From positions 1 through 60,509 of the forward strand of contig CACORA010000010.1 in NCBI GenBank assembly GCA_902629495.1: DNA of 60,509 bases, given 5' to 3'. The stretch comes from Planctomycetaceae bacterium. Lineage in GTDB: Bacteria > Planctomycetota > Planctomycetia > Pirellulales > UBA1268. Below the pieces are notes generated by a model. It saw nothing but the letters and a program-made list of their open reading frames with translations. It did not search any database and had not been told where the DNA came from. The translations under genes were made by a program, and so were the position numbers. Below, piece after piece: positions 53,040 to 60,509 of this stretch (the first letter of the stretch is position 1; the number at the start of each line of letters is the position of its first letter).

Positions 53040-54782
53040 ATGCCTAATTTAACAGGTAGTTTCTGCGGCTTCTACCGAAAAGCTAACACCGCAGGCCGTA
53101 CGATGGTCGATTGCTTAGATACGATGAGACAGATGTGCTTTATATGTACGTATGGACAAGTCCTTTTGGCCACCTTGTGTTTTGCTGCGCCTGATGAGTT
53201 ACGCGCTGAGGATTTACCGGAACTCGTACGAACCCATCACCAGAGTTTCTCTATTCCATTTCGAATTCCAAAGGCAAGTGATATTGATGCAACTGCTCAG
53301 CGAGTCGTGATGAGTGTTTCAAAAGACCTAGGGATCACATGGCAATCTGCAGGAGAAGTTTTACCAACAGCAGGTTCTTTTCAATACCAAGCAGATCGGG
53401 ATGGTGAATACTGGTTTCGTATTCGTGTCATCGATGTCAAAGGGAGAACCCGCGGTGGGGCTGGTCCTGACATGCGAGTACTTGTGAATGCCGTAGGTCC
53501 ACGGTTAGTCGCTCATGTTTGGAAAGGTCCTGATGGGGAAATTATGTGTCGGTATGCTGCAACAGATGACTCATTGCATGTTGAAGGAATGAAATTCGAG
53601 TACAGAACACGAGTGGGTGCTGAATGGAAAGCATTAGCTGCAGTCGGAATACTTTCTCGTGAAAGCCCAGCCCATTTAGTTGGTGAAGAGATTTGGTGGG
53701 CCGGCGACAAGACTGATGCATTGGTTGTAAAAATTACGATTGCAGATAAGTCTGGCAATAAAACAAGTAAGCAATTTCCCCTTGAGTCATCTGATCCGGG
53801 GCTTGATCAGGATGATCTTGCTCGAGAATTACGTGTTCCATCACTCAATGTTCAGCCATCAGGACACAATCGCCCTCGAAATGTTGAACCGAGGAATAAA
53901 AGCCATCTGATAGGAAAAATTGCATCGGATGGACATACATGGTCTGCTGAAGTTGCAGAAGAATGGATAGGAGCAGATCGAAAGAATAACGATATCCCTC
54001 CCACTGTAGACGGTCAGGTGAAACCCTTTGTTTCAAAGGATCCTGTTGCAAAGTCAGTTCGCTCCATCCAAGGTGATCCAATATCGACAGCTCCAAGCGA
54101 TGGTGAACATGATGAGTCGGTCATGCAATACCGGGGCCGTCCCTTAAAACTATGTACATCAAGGCATTTTCGATGGGATTACGAGGTTGATCAGGAGAAC
54201 GAAAAAAGTCTGAAGATTGAATTATGGGCAACGCGTGATGGAGGCGTCACTTGGCAGCAGTCCGGTGTCGATACAGATGGTGTGAGTCCGATTGATGTGT
54301 CAGTGCCGTCGTCAGGGTTGTATGGATTTCGTCTAGAAGTAGCGACCACCGGTGCGAGTTCGGACCTGTCACCCTTGTCGGGTACGCCTCCTCAGGTTTG
54401 GGTCGTTGTGGATGATGAGCCTCCAGAAATTGAAGTACATGTGTCAGTGAAAGATTCTTCTCGGCAAGACGAAACAATAAGTATTGAGTATACATGCAGT
54501 GACCAGTTTATTGCTCCACAAACAGCAAGAATCCTATTCTCTCCAAATGCAAATGGGCCTTGGTCTACAATTGCATCAGGAATTGAACCGAGAGGAGTGT
54601 ACCAATGGAGTCCAGATCGTACGGCTCCAGCTCGTGCATTTATTTGTGTAGAAGTCGAAGATATTGTGGGAAATGTGTCAAAAAAAATAACGGATGGCCC
54701 AGTGAAAATTTCGGGCAACCGTCTGATAGGTCATTTGCGAGGCCTGCGGGAGGCCCCTCCCACCCCTTCTCAAGACCGCTGA
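53040..54782 (+). CDS. Secreted beta-sandwich protein of unknown function
   Basis: About 580 residues or slightly fewer. A hydrophobic export segment ('CTYGQVLLATLCFAA') near residue 40 suggests that the true start may be the ATG at 53103 or 53124. The rest is beta-rich, with repeated immunoglobulin or fibronectin-like elements: 'RVVMSVSKDLGITWQSAGEV', 'DGEYWFRIRVIDVKGRT', 'KIELWATRDGGVTWQQSG' and 'ADKSGNKTSKQF'. Two related halves (about 50-270 and 360-560) flank a charged linker, pointing to an internal duplication. It stands alone between clpX (divergent) and a terminator, and its binding partner is unknown. Confidence 0.78.
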   Translation: MPNLTGSFCGFYRKANTAGRTMVDCLDTMRQMCFICTYGQVLLATLCFAAPDELRAEDLPELVRTHHQSFSIPFRIPKASDIDATAQRVVMSVSKDLGITWQSAGEVLPTAGSFQYQADRDGEYWFRIRVIDVKGRTRGGAGPDMRVLVNAVGPRLVAHVWKGPDGEIMCRYAATDDSLHVEGMKFEYRTRVGAEWKALAAVGILSRESPAHLVGEEIWWAGDKTDALVVKITIADKSGNKTSKQFPLESSDPGLDQDDLARELRVPSLNVQPSGHNRPRNVEPRNKSHLIGKIASDGHTWSAEVAEEWIGADRKNNDIPPTVDGQVKPFVSKDPVAKSVRSIQGDPISTAPSDGEHDESVMQYRGRPLKLCTSRHFRWDYEVDQENEKSLKIELWATRDGGVTWQQSGVDTDGVSPIDVSVPSSGLYGFRLEVATTGASSDLSPLSGTPPQVWVVVDDEPPEIEVHVSVKDSSRQDETISIEYTCSDQFIAPQTARILFSPNANGPWSTIASGIEPRGVYQWSPDRTAPARAFICVEVEDIVGNVSKKITDGPVKISGNRLIGHLRGLREAPPTPSQDR

Positions 54783-54785
54783 ACA

Positions 54786-54806
54786 AACAGGATGTAAAAT
54801 CCTGTT
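54786..54806 (+). terminator. Likely terminator before holA
   Basis: Eight perfect base pairs join 54786-54793 and 54799-54806 around a five-base loop, four bases after the stop of the secreted protein. The following 30 bases are T-rich but the run is interrupted, so termination may be partial. Confidence 0.55.
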
Positions 54807-54892
54807 CTTGCGGTCTCGTCTTTTCCAATTATTTTTTGTGAGACTCGTTACACTGATCTCTGAATAGACGGATCATTGAGGAGTGTAACACT

Positions 54893-55987
54893 GTGGCAAA
54901 ACGACTCAGCGCATTTGACATTCTTACAACAGGTGATGAATGGTCAGTTGATGACACGCCGCTTATCGTGCTTGTTGGTGATGATTCTTTTTTAGCCAAA
55001 AATCTTCTCGATATGATTCGGGCAAAAGTGTGCCCAGAAGAATCAGAGTGGTCCTGGGCATGGCGAGAGTTTGCTGGGAACGAGGATGTTGACCCACGAG
55101 ATGTCTTTGATGAGGCAGCCACCGTTCCGTTATTTGCTGGCGTCACTCGAGTTGCAGTTGTACGTCAGGCGGATGCATTCGTGTCATCAGCACGAGAAAA
55201 ACTGGAAGCCGTAGCCTTAAAGAAACTATCCCAAGGAGTCATTGTGCTTGAGGTGAAAAGTTTTCCCTCAAATACAAGGCTAGCGAAAGCCGCAATGAAG
55301 TCAGGCATTGTTGTTGATATATCAGTTCCCCCAAAGGCAAATGTGTCGAAATGGGTGAAGTCATGGTCCCTATTGCGTTATGACCTCCGACTTTCTGTTG
55401 CAACGTCTCAGCAACTCGTAGAACGTATTGGCAATAGCTTGGGTCTTCTCGATCAAGCCGTACAGCGGCTTGCCGCTGCCATTGGAGCATCAGGTAAAAA
55501 CAAGACCGTTCCTCCTGAATGGATTGACGACATGGTGGTAAGCAAAAAAGAGAGAACGGCTTGGGGTATGATCGATGCAGCTGCCGTAGGCGATACGCGT
55601 CGAGCCATACGTCAACTCACTGAACTTCTCGAAAGTGGAGAAAACGTTATTGGAATTAACGCTCAGGCGTCAAGTGTTTTCAGGAAGCTCTCTACGGCTG
55701 CACGACTTTTGTCATTGCGTCGTACATCTGGAAGGACAGCGGATATTGAAGCAGCATTGAGAGATGCAGGTGTCGCAGCCTGGCCGAAAGCCATGAGTCA
55801 AGCAAAGAATGCGCTCAAGCACTTAGGCCCACTTCGTTCGAGGCGTCTGCCATTGGATCTTCATGAGTTGGATAGAAGTTTGAAGAGTGAGGCAAGCCGA
55901 GGTCTGCGTGCGAGGCTGGCTTTAGAGCGATTCTTCTGCAAGATGAACGGAAATACTGATTCTGGGAAATCAGTGAAACGACCATAA
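54893..55987 (+). CDS. holA: DNA polymerase III subunit delta
   Basis: A 364-residue clamp-loader subunit that opens the beta clamp. It shows the HolA pattern: 'PLIVLVGDDSFLAKNLLDMI' at the start, 'ATVPLFAGVTRVAVVRQADAF', 'VIVLEVKSFPSNTRLAK', and the C-terminal collar 'NALKHLGPLRSRRLPLDLHE'. The usual Walker motif is absent, as expected for delta. The start is GTG at 54893 with GAGGAG about ten bases before. It is followed by purB after 10 bp; the pairing looks like simple housekeeping co-transcription. Confidence 0.9.
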   Translation: MAKRLSAFDILTTGDEWSVDDTPLIVLVGDDSFLAKNLLDMIRAKVCPEESEWSWAWREFAGNEDVDPRDVFDEAATVPLFAGVTRVAVVRQADAFVSSAREKLEAVALKKLSQGVIVLEVKSFPSNTRLAKAAMKSGIVVDISVPPKANVSKWVKSWSLLRYDLRLSVATSQQLVERIGNSLGLLDQAVQRLAAAIGASGKNKTVPPEWIDDMVVSKKERTAWGMIDAAAVGDTRRAIRQLTELLESGENVIGINAQASSVFRKLSTAARLLSLRRTSGRTADIEAALRDAGVAAWPKAMSQAKNALKHLGPLRSRRLPLDLHELDRSLKSEASRGLRARLALERFFCKMNGNTDSGKSVKRP

Positions 55988-55997
55988 GGACATAATC

Positions 55998-57443
55998 GTG
56001 AATACAGATAAGGCATTAGATCCACATGACTTGTGGGAGAATCCATTGGCTGCACGGTATTCGTCGGCTGAGATGACTCGGATCTGGGGCGACAATAATC
56101 GGTACCGTCTCTGGCGACAGGCATGGTTAGCCTTGGCAGAGGCAGAGGCAGAGCTTGGGCTTCCCATATCAACAGCACAACTTGATGAGATGCGAGATGC
56201 TATCAATCAGCCAATTGATTTTGTTGTAGCAGCCTCTTATGAAAAGCGCATGCGTCATGATGTATTTGCGCATCTTCACGCCTTTGCTGATGCATGTCCC
56301 CTCTCCAAACCTATTTTGCATTTAGGAGCAACCAGTGCATATGTCACTGACAATACCGATCTTATTCTTATGAGGGATTCACTTGATCTGGTTGCTGGGA
56401 GACTTGCTGTTGTGATTGAACATCTGGCTGAGCGAGCGGTTGAAAATGCTGATACCGTTTGTCTTGGAAGAACCCATTTGCAGCCGGCTCAGCCAACAAC
56501 TATCGGAAAACGAATATGTTTATGGATTCATGATCTTCTCATTGATCTAGATCAAATACTGGAAAGAAGAACAGCGTTACTGGCCCGTGGCGTTAAGGGA
56601 ACGACAGGAACACAGGCCAGTTTTCTTGAACTTTTTGATGGTGACCATGCGAAAGTTCGTCGGCTGGATGAATTAGTCGCCGAGAAACTTGGCTTCCCAG
56701 CATCCTATGCCGTGAGCGGCCAAACCTATACACGAAAAATAGATTCTCAAGTTGTGTTTGCATTGGCAGGAATTTCTGAATCAACTCACAAGGCAGGCAA
56801 TGATCTTCGCTTGGCATCCGCGTGGGGTGAACTGGAGGAGCCTTTTGAGTCAGAACAGGTTGGATCGTCTGCCATGCCTTACAAAAGGAATCCAATGCGT
56901 GCTGAAAGGATGTGTGGTCTTGCAAGATTCGTGTTAGGCCTTACTTCGACAGCAGAGCAGACAGCCGCAACACAATGGTTCGAGAGAACCCTTGATGATT
57001 CAGCGCCCCGTAGACTCATTTTGCCACAGGCATTTCTTGCTACTGATGCACAGCTAGTCTTATATGACAATATTGCAAAAGGCTTAGTCGTGGTGCCAGG
57101 TGTCATCAGGCGGACACTTGAACAATACCTCCCGTTCCTCGCCAGTGAACGTATTCTCATGGAAGCAACCAAGGCGGGTGGTGATCGGCAGGAATTGCAC
57201 GAGGCAATTCGTCGGCACAGCCATGCAGCAACCGCACAGATTCGTGATGGCTTTCAGAATGATCTTGTTAGTCGATTGAGTTCGGACTCACTTTTTGCTT
57301 CTGTTGACCTAGCAGCCGCTATGGATGTGAAGGGGCTTGCAGGGAGAGCAGGAGAGCAAGTGAGGGAATTCGTATCTGGGCCAGTTGCTACAGCTCTTGA
57401 GGATTGTTCACACCGTGCGGGAGAGTCTTCTCTGCGTGTGTAG
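55998..57443 (+). CDS. purB: Adenylosuccinate lyase, eukaryote-like type
   Basis: A 481-residue enzyme that splits SAICAR and adenylosuccinate in purine synthesis. The signature 'GSSAMPYKRNPMRAERMCGL' is complete, with 'LGATSAYVTDNTDLILMRDS' and 'QWFERTLDDSAPRRLILPQA' as further substrate-site regions. The N-terminus 'NPLAARYSSAEMTRIWGDNN' and the motif 'LRHDVFAHLHAF' are close to the animal ADSL form as I remember it, and unlike the shorter enzyme of most bacteria. The start is GTG at 55998 with AAGGA at 55985-55989. It converges with the Fur-family gene, leaving two bases between the stops. Confidence 0.96.
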   Translation: MNTDKALDPHDLWENPLAARYSSAEMTRIWGDNNRYRLWRQAWLALAEAEAELGLPISTAQLDEMRDAINQPIDFVVAASYEKRMRHDVFAHLHAFADACPLSKPILHLGATSAYVTDNTDLILMRDSLDLVAGRLAVVIEHLAERAVENADTVCLGRTHLQPAQPTTIGKRICLWIHDLLIDLDQILERRTALLARGVKGTTGTQASFLELFDGDHAKVRRLDELVAEKLGFPASYAVSGQTYTRKIDSQVVFALAGISESTHKAGNDLRLASAWGELEEPFESEQVGSSAMPYKRNPMRAERMCGLARFVLGLTSTAEQTAATQWFERTLDDSAPRRLILPQAFLATDAQLVLYDNIAKGLVVVPGVIRRTLEQYLPFLASERILMEATKAGGDRQELHEAIRRHSHAATAQIRDGFQNDLVSRLSSDSLFASVDLAAAMDVKGLAGRAGEQVREFVSGPVATALEDCSHRAGESSLRV

Positions 57444-57445
57444 CA

Positions 57446-57949
57446 CTAGACACGATCTTGATGATGTGACGTACTTCGATTTTTACAACAGTCAGCACAT
57501 AAGCCATAAACGATCAGTCGGTGTCCTTGGGCACGAAAACGATGCTTTGTAGCTATCGAATTGTAAAACTGAGCGATCTCATCACTCGTAAATTCGATAA
57601 GTTTTTCACATGACCTACAGTAAAGATGGTCGTGCTGAGGGTAACCATAATCGTGTTCGTATACCCGTCGACCACCAAGTACCATTTCTTTGAGAAGACC
57701 TGCTGATACCATTTCGGCAAGGGTGCGATAAACAGTTGGCCGACTTGCACTTGCACCCTCAGGGGTTTTTCGAAGGTCATCGAGCAATTGATCAGCATCG
57801 AAATGCTCATGGTGACCTGAAACGTAGTCGACGATCACTTGTCGTTGTTTGGTAATCCTCTTACCCCGGGACTGGAGAAACTCTTCAAACCGCTCCTGCG
57901 GTGTAAGTGACGTATCAACTTTGCCCAAAGAAAAACCCGTAAGCGACAT
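57446..57949 (-). CDS. Fur family transcriptional regulator
   Basis: A 167-residue repressor of the Fur superfamily. The winged helix is at about residues 20-95 ('GKRITKQRQVIVDYVSGHH', 'ASRPTVYRTLAEMVSAGLL'), the metal sites follow with 'YEHDYGYPQHDHLYCRSC' and 'CADCC'. The His/Cys layout fits iron (Fur) or another metal (Zur, PerR); I cannot tell which. Fur proteins act as metal-bound dimers at operators of uptake genes. SD AAGGAG and a -10 like TACAAT on the minus strand precede it, and the bidirectional terminator at 57982-58026 shields it from flgM transcription. Confidence 0.92.
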   Translation of the reverse strand: MSLTGFSLGKVDTSLTPQERFEEFLQSRGKRITKQRQVIVDYVSGHHEHFDADQLLDDLRKTPEGASASRPTVYRTLAEMVSAGLLKEMVLGGRRVYEHDYGYPQHDHLYCRSCEKLIEFTSDEIAQFYNSIATKHRFRAQGHRLIVYGLCADCCKNRSTSHHQDRV

Positions 57950-57968
57950 GGCAGTACTCCTTACGAGT

Positions 57969-57974
57969 ATTGTA
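57969..57974 (-). promoter_or_regulatory. Possible -10 box of the Fur-family gene
   Basis: On the minus strand this reads TACAAT, 20 bases before the ATG. The -35 would fall inside the neighbouring hairpin and is a poor match, so recognition may need an activator or differ from consensus. Confidence 0.35.
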
Positions 57975-57981
57975 GCGTATC

Positions 57982-58026
57982 AAAAAAAAACGTGACCAGA
58001 CCTACAACGGTTTGGACACGTTTTTT
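57982..58026. terminator. Bidirectional terminator between flgM and the Fur gene
   Basis: An A-tract (57982-57990), a stem pairing 57991-58004 with 58007-58020 with one mismatch and one G-T, and a T-tract (58021-58026) form a symmetric hairpin. It can end transcription in both directions. On the minus strand it stops flgM read-through before the Fur gene. Confidence 0.85.
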
Positions 58027-58113
58027 GGACCAAAAAGACCTGCCGACCTTGGGCTCCTGCCGTGATTTTTAGGCCGCTGACTAAATTTTCCCCTATAGAC
58101 TGAAGGATGAAGC

Positions 58114-58395
58114 CTAGCTCAATCGATCGAGCAATCGATCAAGAGCAGCATCGAGTTTTTCAGGCGTCTCATAGGAGCCATCAGCAATGGCCGATCGAAT
58201 TGAGTTTATTTTGTCGAGCCGGATGTCAGACGTAGCGCCAGCTGCTTGTACGGCATCGGCTGATAATGCGACAGTATCCTTAGCCTCACTAATACCTTGA
58301 TTGGCAACAGTGTCGGTAGCTTTTGACGCTTCTACACCCTTGACTCCATTGACACTCTGTGAACCGTGTGTTGATGTAATTCCCCAGATATTCAT
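58114..58395 (-). CDS. flgM: FlgM-like flagellar anti-sigma factor
   Basis: A 93-residue protein with an unstructured Ser/Ala/Val-rich N-terminus and a C-terminal helical segment, 'IRLDKINSIRSAIADGSYET', then 'KLDAALDRLLDRLS'. This is the FlgM pattern that binds and holds the flagellar sigma factor FliA until the hook is finished and FlgM is exported. The ATG follows AAGGAG at normal distance. The sigma factor gene is 298 bp upstream in the same direction. I did not find a FliA-type promoter in the gap by eye. Confidence 0.8.
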   Translation of the reverse strand: MNIWGITSTHGSQSVNGVKGVEASKATDTVANQGISEAKDTVALSADAVQAAGATSDIRLDKINSIRSAIADGSYETPEKLDAALDRLLDRLS

Positions 58396-58693
58396 AGTGT
58401 TCTCCTTACGTGACAGCAGATCTGATTCCCATATTCCCCAAACACTTGGTATCTACGAAAACAAGTCCTTGGGAGTTCACTCAAATCAGCAAGTGTCTTC
58501 CTTTCTATTGTGGCCGCGCTTTTGAAGTGAGGCGATACCAACTTTTTAATTATTCCGAATCTGTTTTCTCTCCAACTCAATATCATCGGCCAGTGACACA
58601 TAAATTCTTTAGTATTTTTTTTGGGCCCCAATAGCCCCACTTTTATGTGAAATCAAGGAACGCAAGCTACCCAAACTACACAAAGTACGCTGG
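58396..58693. other. 298-bp gap between fliA and flgM
   Basis: No coding sequence or tRNA was found. It should hold the flgM promoter. There is a strong ribosome-binding site just before flgM and a widely spaced inverted repeat (ACACTTG at 58442-58448 and CAAGTGT at 58490-58496) about 50-100 bases upstream of flgM that may mark an operator. Confidence 0.5.
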
Positions 58694-59485
58694 TTACATG
58701 GCAAATTCTGGTCGGCGCCTTTCGAGCTGACCTTGGAGTCGCTCCACGATGGCAGAATGCATTTGGCTGACCCGACTCTCCGAAAGATCAAGCGTCGCAC
58801 CAATCTCTTTCATCGTGAGCTCTTCGTAGTAATACAGGATGATAATGAGACGTTCATTTCGATTGAGACCCTTCGTAACAAGCCTCATGAGGTCTGCTTT
58901 TTGAATTCGACGAGTGGGGTCATCTCCCTTTTTATCCTCGAGGATATCGATTTCACGAACATCTTTCGAACTATCTGTCTCACACCATTTTTTGTTGAGA
59001 CTGACCAGACTGGCAGCATTCGCTTCAACAAGTAGTTTTTCAAATTCCTCTCGTGAAAGACCCATATACTCAGCCACTTCTGCATCAGCTGGTGTTCTTC
59101 CAAGCTTTGCTTCCATTGTCTTGATGGCTTCATTCAATTTACTGGCTTTGCTCCGAACAAGTCTCGGAACCCAGTCCATTGTTCGAAGCTCATCGAGCAT
59201 GGCTCCACGAATACGTGGAACACAATACGTTTCAAATTTGACACCCCTTGACATGTCAAAGGCGTCGATGGCGTCCATGAGACCGAATGTTCCAGCGGAT
59301 ACAAGATCGTCAAGCTCAACACCGTCGGGAAGGCGAGCCCAAATTCGTTCTCCGTTATAGCGCACGAGAGGAAGATAGAGCTCCATAAGTTTATTGCGCA
59401 ACAGTTCGTTGGATTGATCCTTTTTGAAAGTCTTCCAGATATCATGGACTTCCTCAGGCGTCAGATTTATTGAGAGATAGGGCAC
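58694..59485 (-). CDS. fliA: Flagellar sigma-28 factor (FliA/WhiG family)
   Basis: A 263-residue RNA polymerase sigma factor with region 2 ('LPLVRYNGERIWARLPDGVE', 'DLVSAGTFGLMDAIDAFD', 'GVKFETYCVPRIRGAMLDEL'), region 3 ('RTPADAEVAEYMGLSREEFE') and region 4 ('EELTMKEIGATLDLSESRVS'). It directs transcription of late flagellar genes and is inhibited by FlgM, whose gene is next downstream. Length and order of regions are normal. It follows flhA by 126 bp with no flhF or flhG gene between, unlike many other bacteria. Confidence 0.96.
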   Translation of the reverse strand: MPYLSINLTPEEVHDIWKTFKKDQSNELLRNKLMELYLPLVRYNGERIWARLPDGVELDDLVSAGTFGLMDAIDAFDMSRGVKFETYCVPRIRGAMLDELRTMDWVPRLVRSKASKLNEAIKTMEAKLGRTPADAEVAEYMGLSREEFEKLLVEANAASLVSLNKKWCETDSSKDVREIDILEDKKGDDPTRRIQKADLMRLVTKGLNRNERLIIILYYYEELTMKEIGATLDLSESRVSQMHSAIVERLQGQLERRRPEFAM

Positions 59486-59611
59486 GTCTTCACTCCTTGA
59501 ATAATGTCCAATTTGTCGTTATCGACGAACAACACGTCCATTCCTAAATTCATTCTCAGGTGGCCAGCAGGCTTGCCTGAATTACCAAGATTATTGATCC
59601 AAGAGACAGCC

Positions 59612-60509
59612 TTAGGCCGCCCGAGAAAACTCCTCGCCTTCGATTGTTGTAAACACTTCAATTGACAATTCTTGAGCAACCTCCTCTTCAGCAAGAACGG
59701 TGATGCCAGGTAAATGACGAGCCAGAGACAGAAATACACGGCTGCGAATGTCGCCTGGTACCACAAGAACAGGTGCTGTCCCCCGTTCGAGCCCTGGTCG
59801 TCGGGCACGACGAACACGAGAAATAAGTGACGCTGGTGGGGCACCGTCTCGTATCCCATCTAGCGCACCGGAGCCAAAGCGAATAATAGATAACTTGCCA
59901 TCAGAATCCCGAAGTCGACTGCAAATGGCATGGGAAAAATGGTGCCTTAAGCGTTCAACGAAAACGTTTTGTTCAACGCGATCACTCCCATCTGTTAGGT
60001 CGCTCATTACTTCAATGAGTTCTGAAAGCGGCCTGATCGGTACATTCTCTTTCAGAAGGGCTTGAAGCGTTCGATGAATGCGCGCGAGGGATAAAGACTG
60101 AGGGTTGATTTGTTCCACAACAGAGGGTTGAGTTTGACGGAGAGATTCAATGAGTCGCGAGACGGCATCGCGTGTAAGAAGACGATGACCGTGTTGACGG
60201 ATGGATGCTTCAATACAACGCATGACCATCTCACCGACACCAAAGACAGCCACACCTCGCTGGCTATGGGCTTCAGCTTGTGCTTGCCCTACCCACACTC
60301 CATTTCGAAGTGATATTGGATCGGTGTCCTCTTCCCCTTCGAGATCAATGCTCATATTTGCATGCGGCACGACAAACCATCTCGCAGCAGGAATAGAGGA
60401 TTCGTGAACCGTATCGCCAGCAAGGCAAATACGAAGTGTTCTTTCTGGAAGAATACGGTTGTCTCGAAAGCGAATCGAAGGAGCAAGAAATCCAAGATCA
60501 CTGGCGATG
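59612..60509 (-). CDS. flhA: Flagellar export apparatus protein FlhA, C-terminal part
   Basis: The frame is open to the right edge of the window, so about 299 C-terminal residues are seen and the N-terminal membrane part is missing. FlhA-like features are 'LGFLAPSIRFRDNRILPERT' (linker/start of the cytoplasmic domain), 'TRDAVSRLIESLRQTQPSVV', 'LQALLKENVPIRPLSELIEV' and 'LARHLPGITVLAEEEVAQ'. The cytoplasmic domain forms the nonameric ring that receives export substrates and chaperones. An internal GTG at 60370 could be mistaken for a start but the conserved part clearly extends before it. fliA lies 126 bp downstream. Confidence 0.9.
   Translation of the reverse strand, partial: IASDLGFLAPSIRFRDNRILPERTLRICLAGDTVHESSIPAARWFVVPHANMSIDLEGEEDTDPISLRNGVWVGQAQAEAHSQRGVAVFGVGEMVMRCIEASIRQHGHRLLTRDAVSRLIESLRQTQPSVVEQINPQSLSLARIHRTLQALLKENVPIRPLSELIEVMSDLTDGSDRVEQNVFVERLRHHFSHAICSRLRDSDGKLSIIRFGSGALDGIRDGAPPASLISRVRRARRPGLERGTAPVLVVPGDIRSRVFLSLARHLPGITVLAEEEVAQELSIEVFTTIEGEEFSRAA

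Noticed and set aside
60368..60370. GTG as the start of the last gene
   Set aside because: The frame stays open to the window edge and the FlhA-like sequence continues before it, so the gene is truncated by the window.

Overview
The window looks like chromosomal DNA of a planctomycete, most likely a member of the Pirellulales or a relative. The evidence is a glycine/serine-rich secreted protein with two TIGR03000-type domains, long runs of large exported proteins of unknown function, a MoxR/DUF58/vWA cluster next to a squalene-cyclase-repeat protein, NPCBM-like and DUF11 modules, an HTTM gene pair, and a flagellar flhA/fliA/flgM group. Base composition is close to balanced by eye and even across the window. 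I saw no rRNA, tRNA, CRISPR array, insertion sequence or phage gene.

Layout. (1) 1-22884, plus strand: a nearly gap-free run of 13 genes, probably one operon or a few coupled ones. It holds a PQQ-type beta-propeller protein (5' end outside the window), a prenyltransferase/squalene-oxidase-repeat protein, MoxR ATPase, a DUF58 protein, two large vWA membrane proteins, a DUF4175-like membrane protein, two further exported or anchored proteins, an NPCBM-like protein, and three trypsin-fold/PDZ proteins. Only the first of those three keeps a catalytic triad. The second is frameshifted at a run of nine G, and the third ends in a hydrolase-like domain that also lacks its nucleophile. (2) 22895-26383: a photolyase/cryptochrome-type protein with reversed domain order, a lone P-II protein with its own promoter, and leuA. 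(3) 26551-31954: an operon of a MazG-type pyrophosphohydrolase, a large membrane protein, an ABC ATPase without a permease, an exported FKBP and an exported isoaspartyl methyltransferase. (4) 32067-33348: a monocistronic TIGR03000 gene with promoter, 5' hairpin and strong terminator. (5) 33390-38659: HTTM pair, asd, truA, a soluble Ser/Thr kinase and accA. (6) 38832-44643: cvpA, a YdjM-like protein, a ZIP transporter, a four-helix membrane protein, pdxA and a LolA-like secreted protein. (7) 44700-47966: a structured leader and three exported proteins, two sharing a domain and one with DUF11. (8) 48182-52864: TlpA-like thioredoxin, aminotransferase, deoC, clpX and a small membrane protein. (9) 53040-57949: a secreted sandwich-domain protein, holA, a eukaryote-type purB and a Fur regulator. 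(10) 57982-60509: flgM, fliA and flhA, the last cut by the window edge.

How it fits together. The left third reads as a cell-envelope or stress module. A MoxR-type AAA+ ATPase would act on partners that include the DUF58 and MIDAS-containing vWA proteins, linked to periplasmic beta-propeller, coiled-coil and protease/pseudoprotease parts. The middle is housekeeping (Leu, Asp-family, B6, fatty acid and tRNA modification) mixed with exported folding and repair enzymes. The right end is replication, purine synthesis, metal regulation and flagellar control. Promoters are scarce inside the blocks and hairpins sit between them, so transcription is probably in long units.
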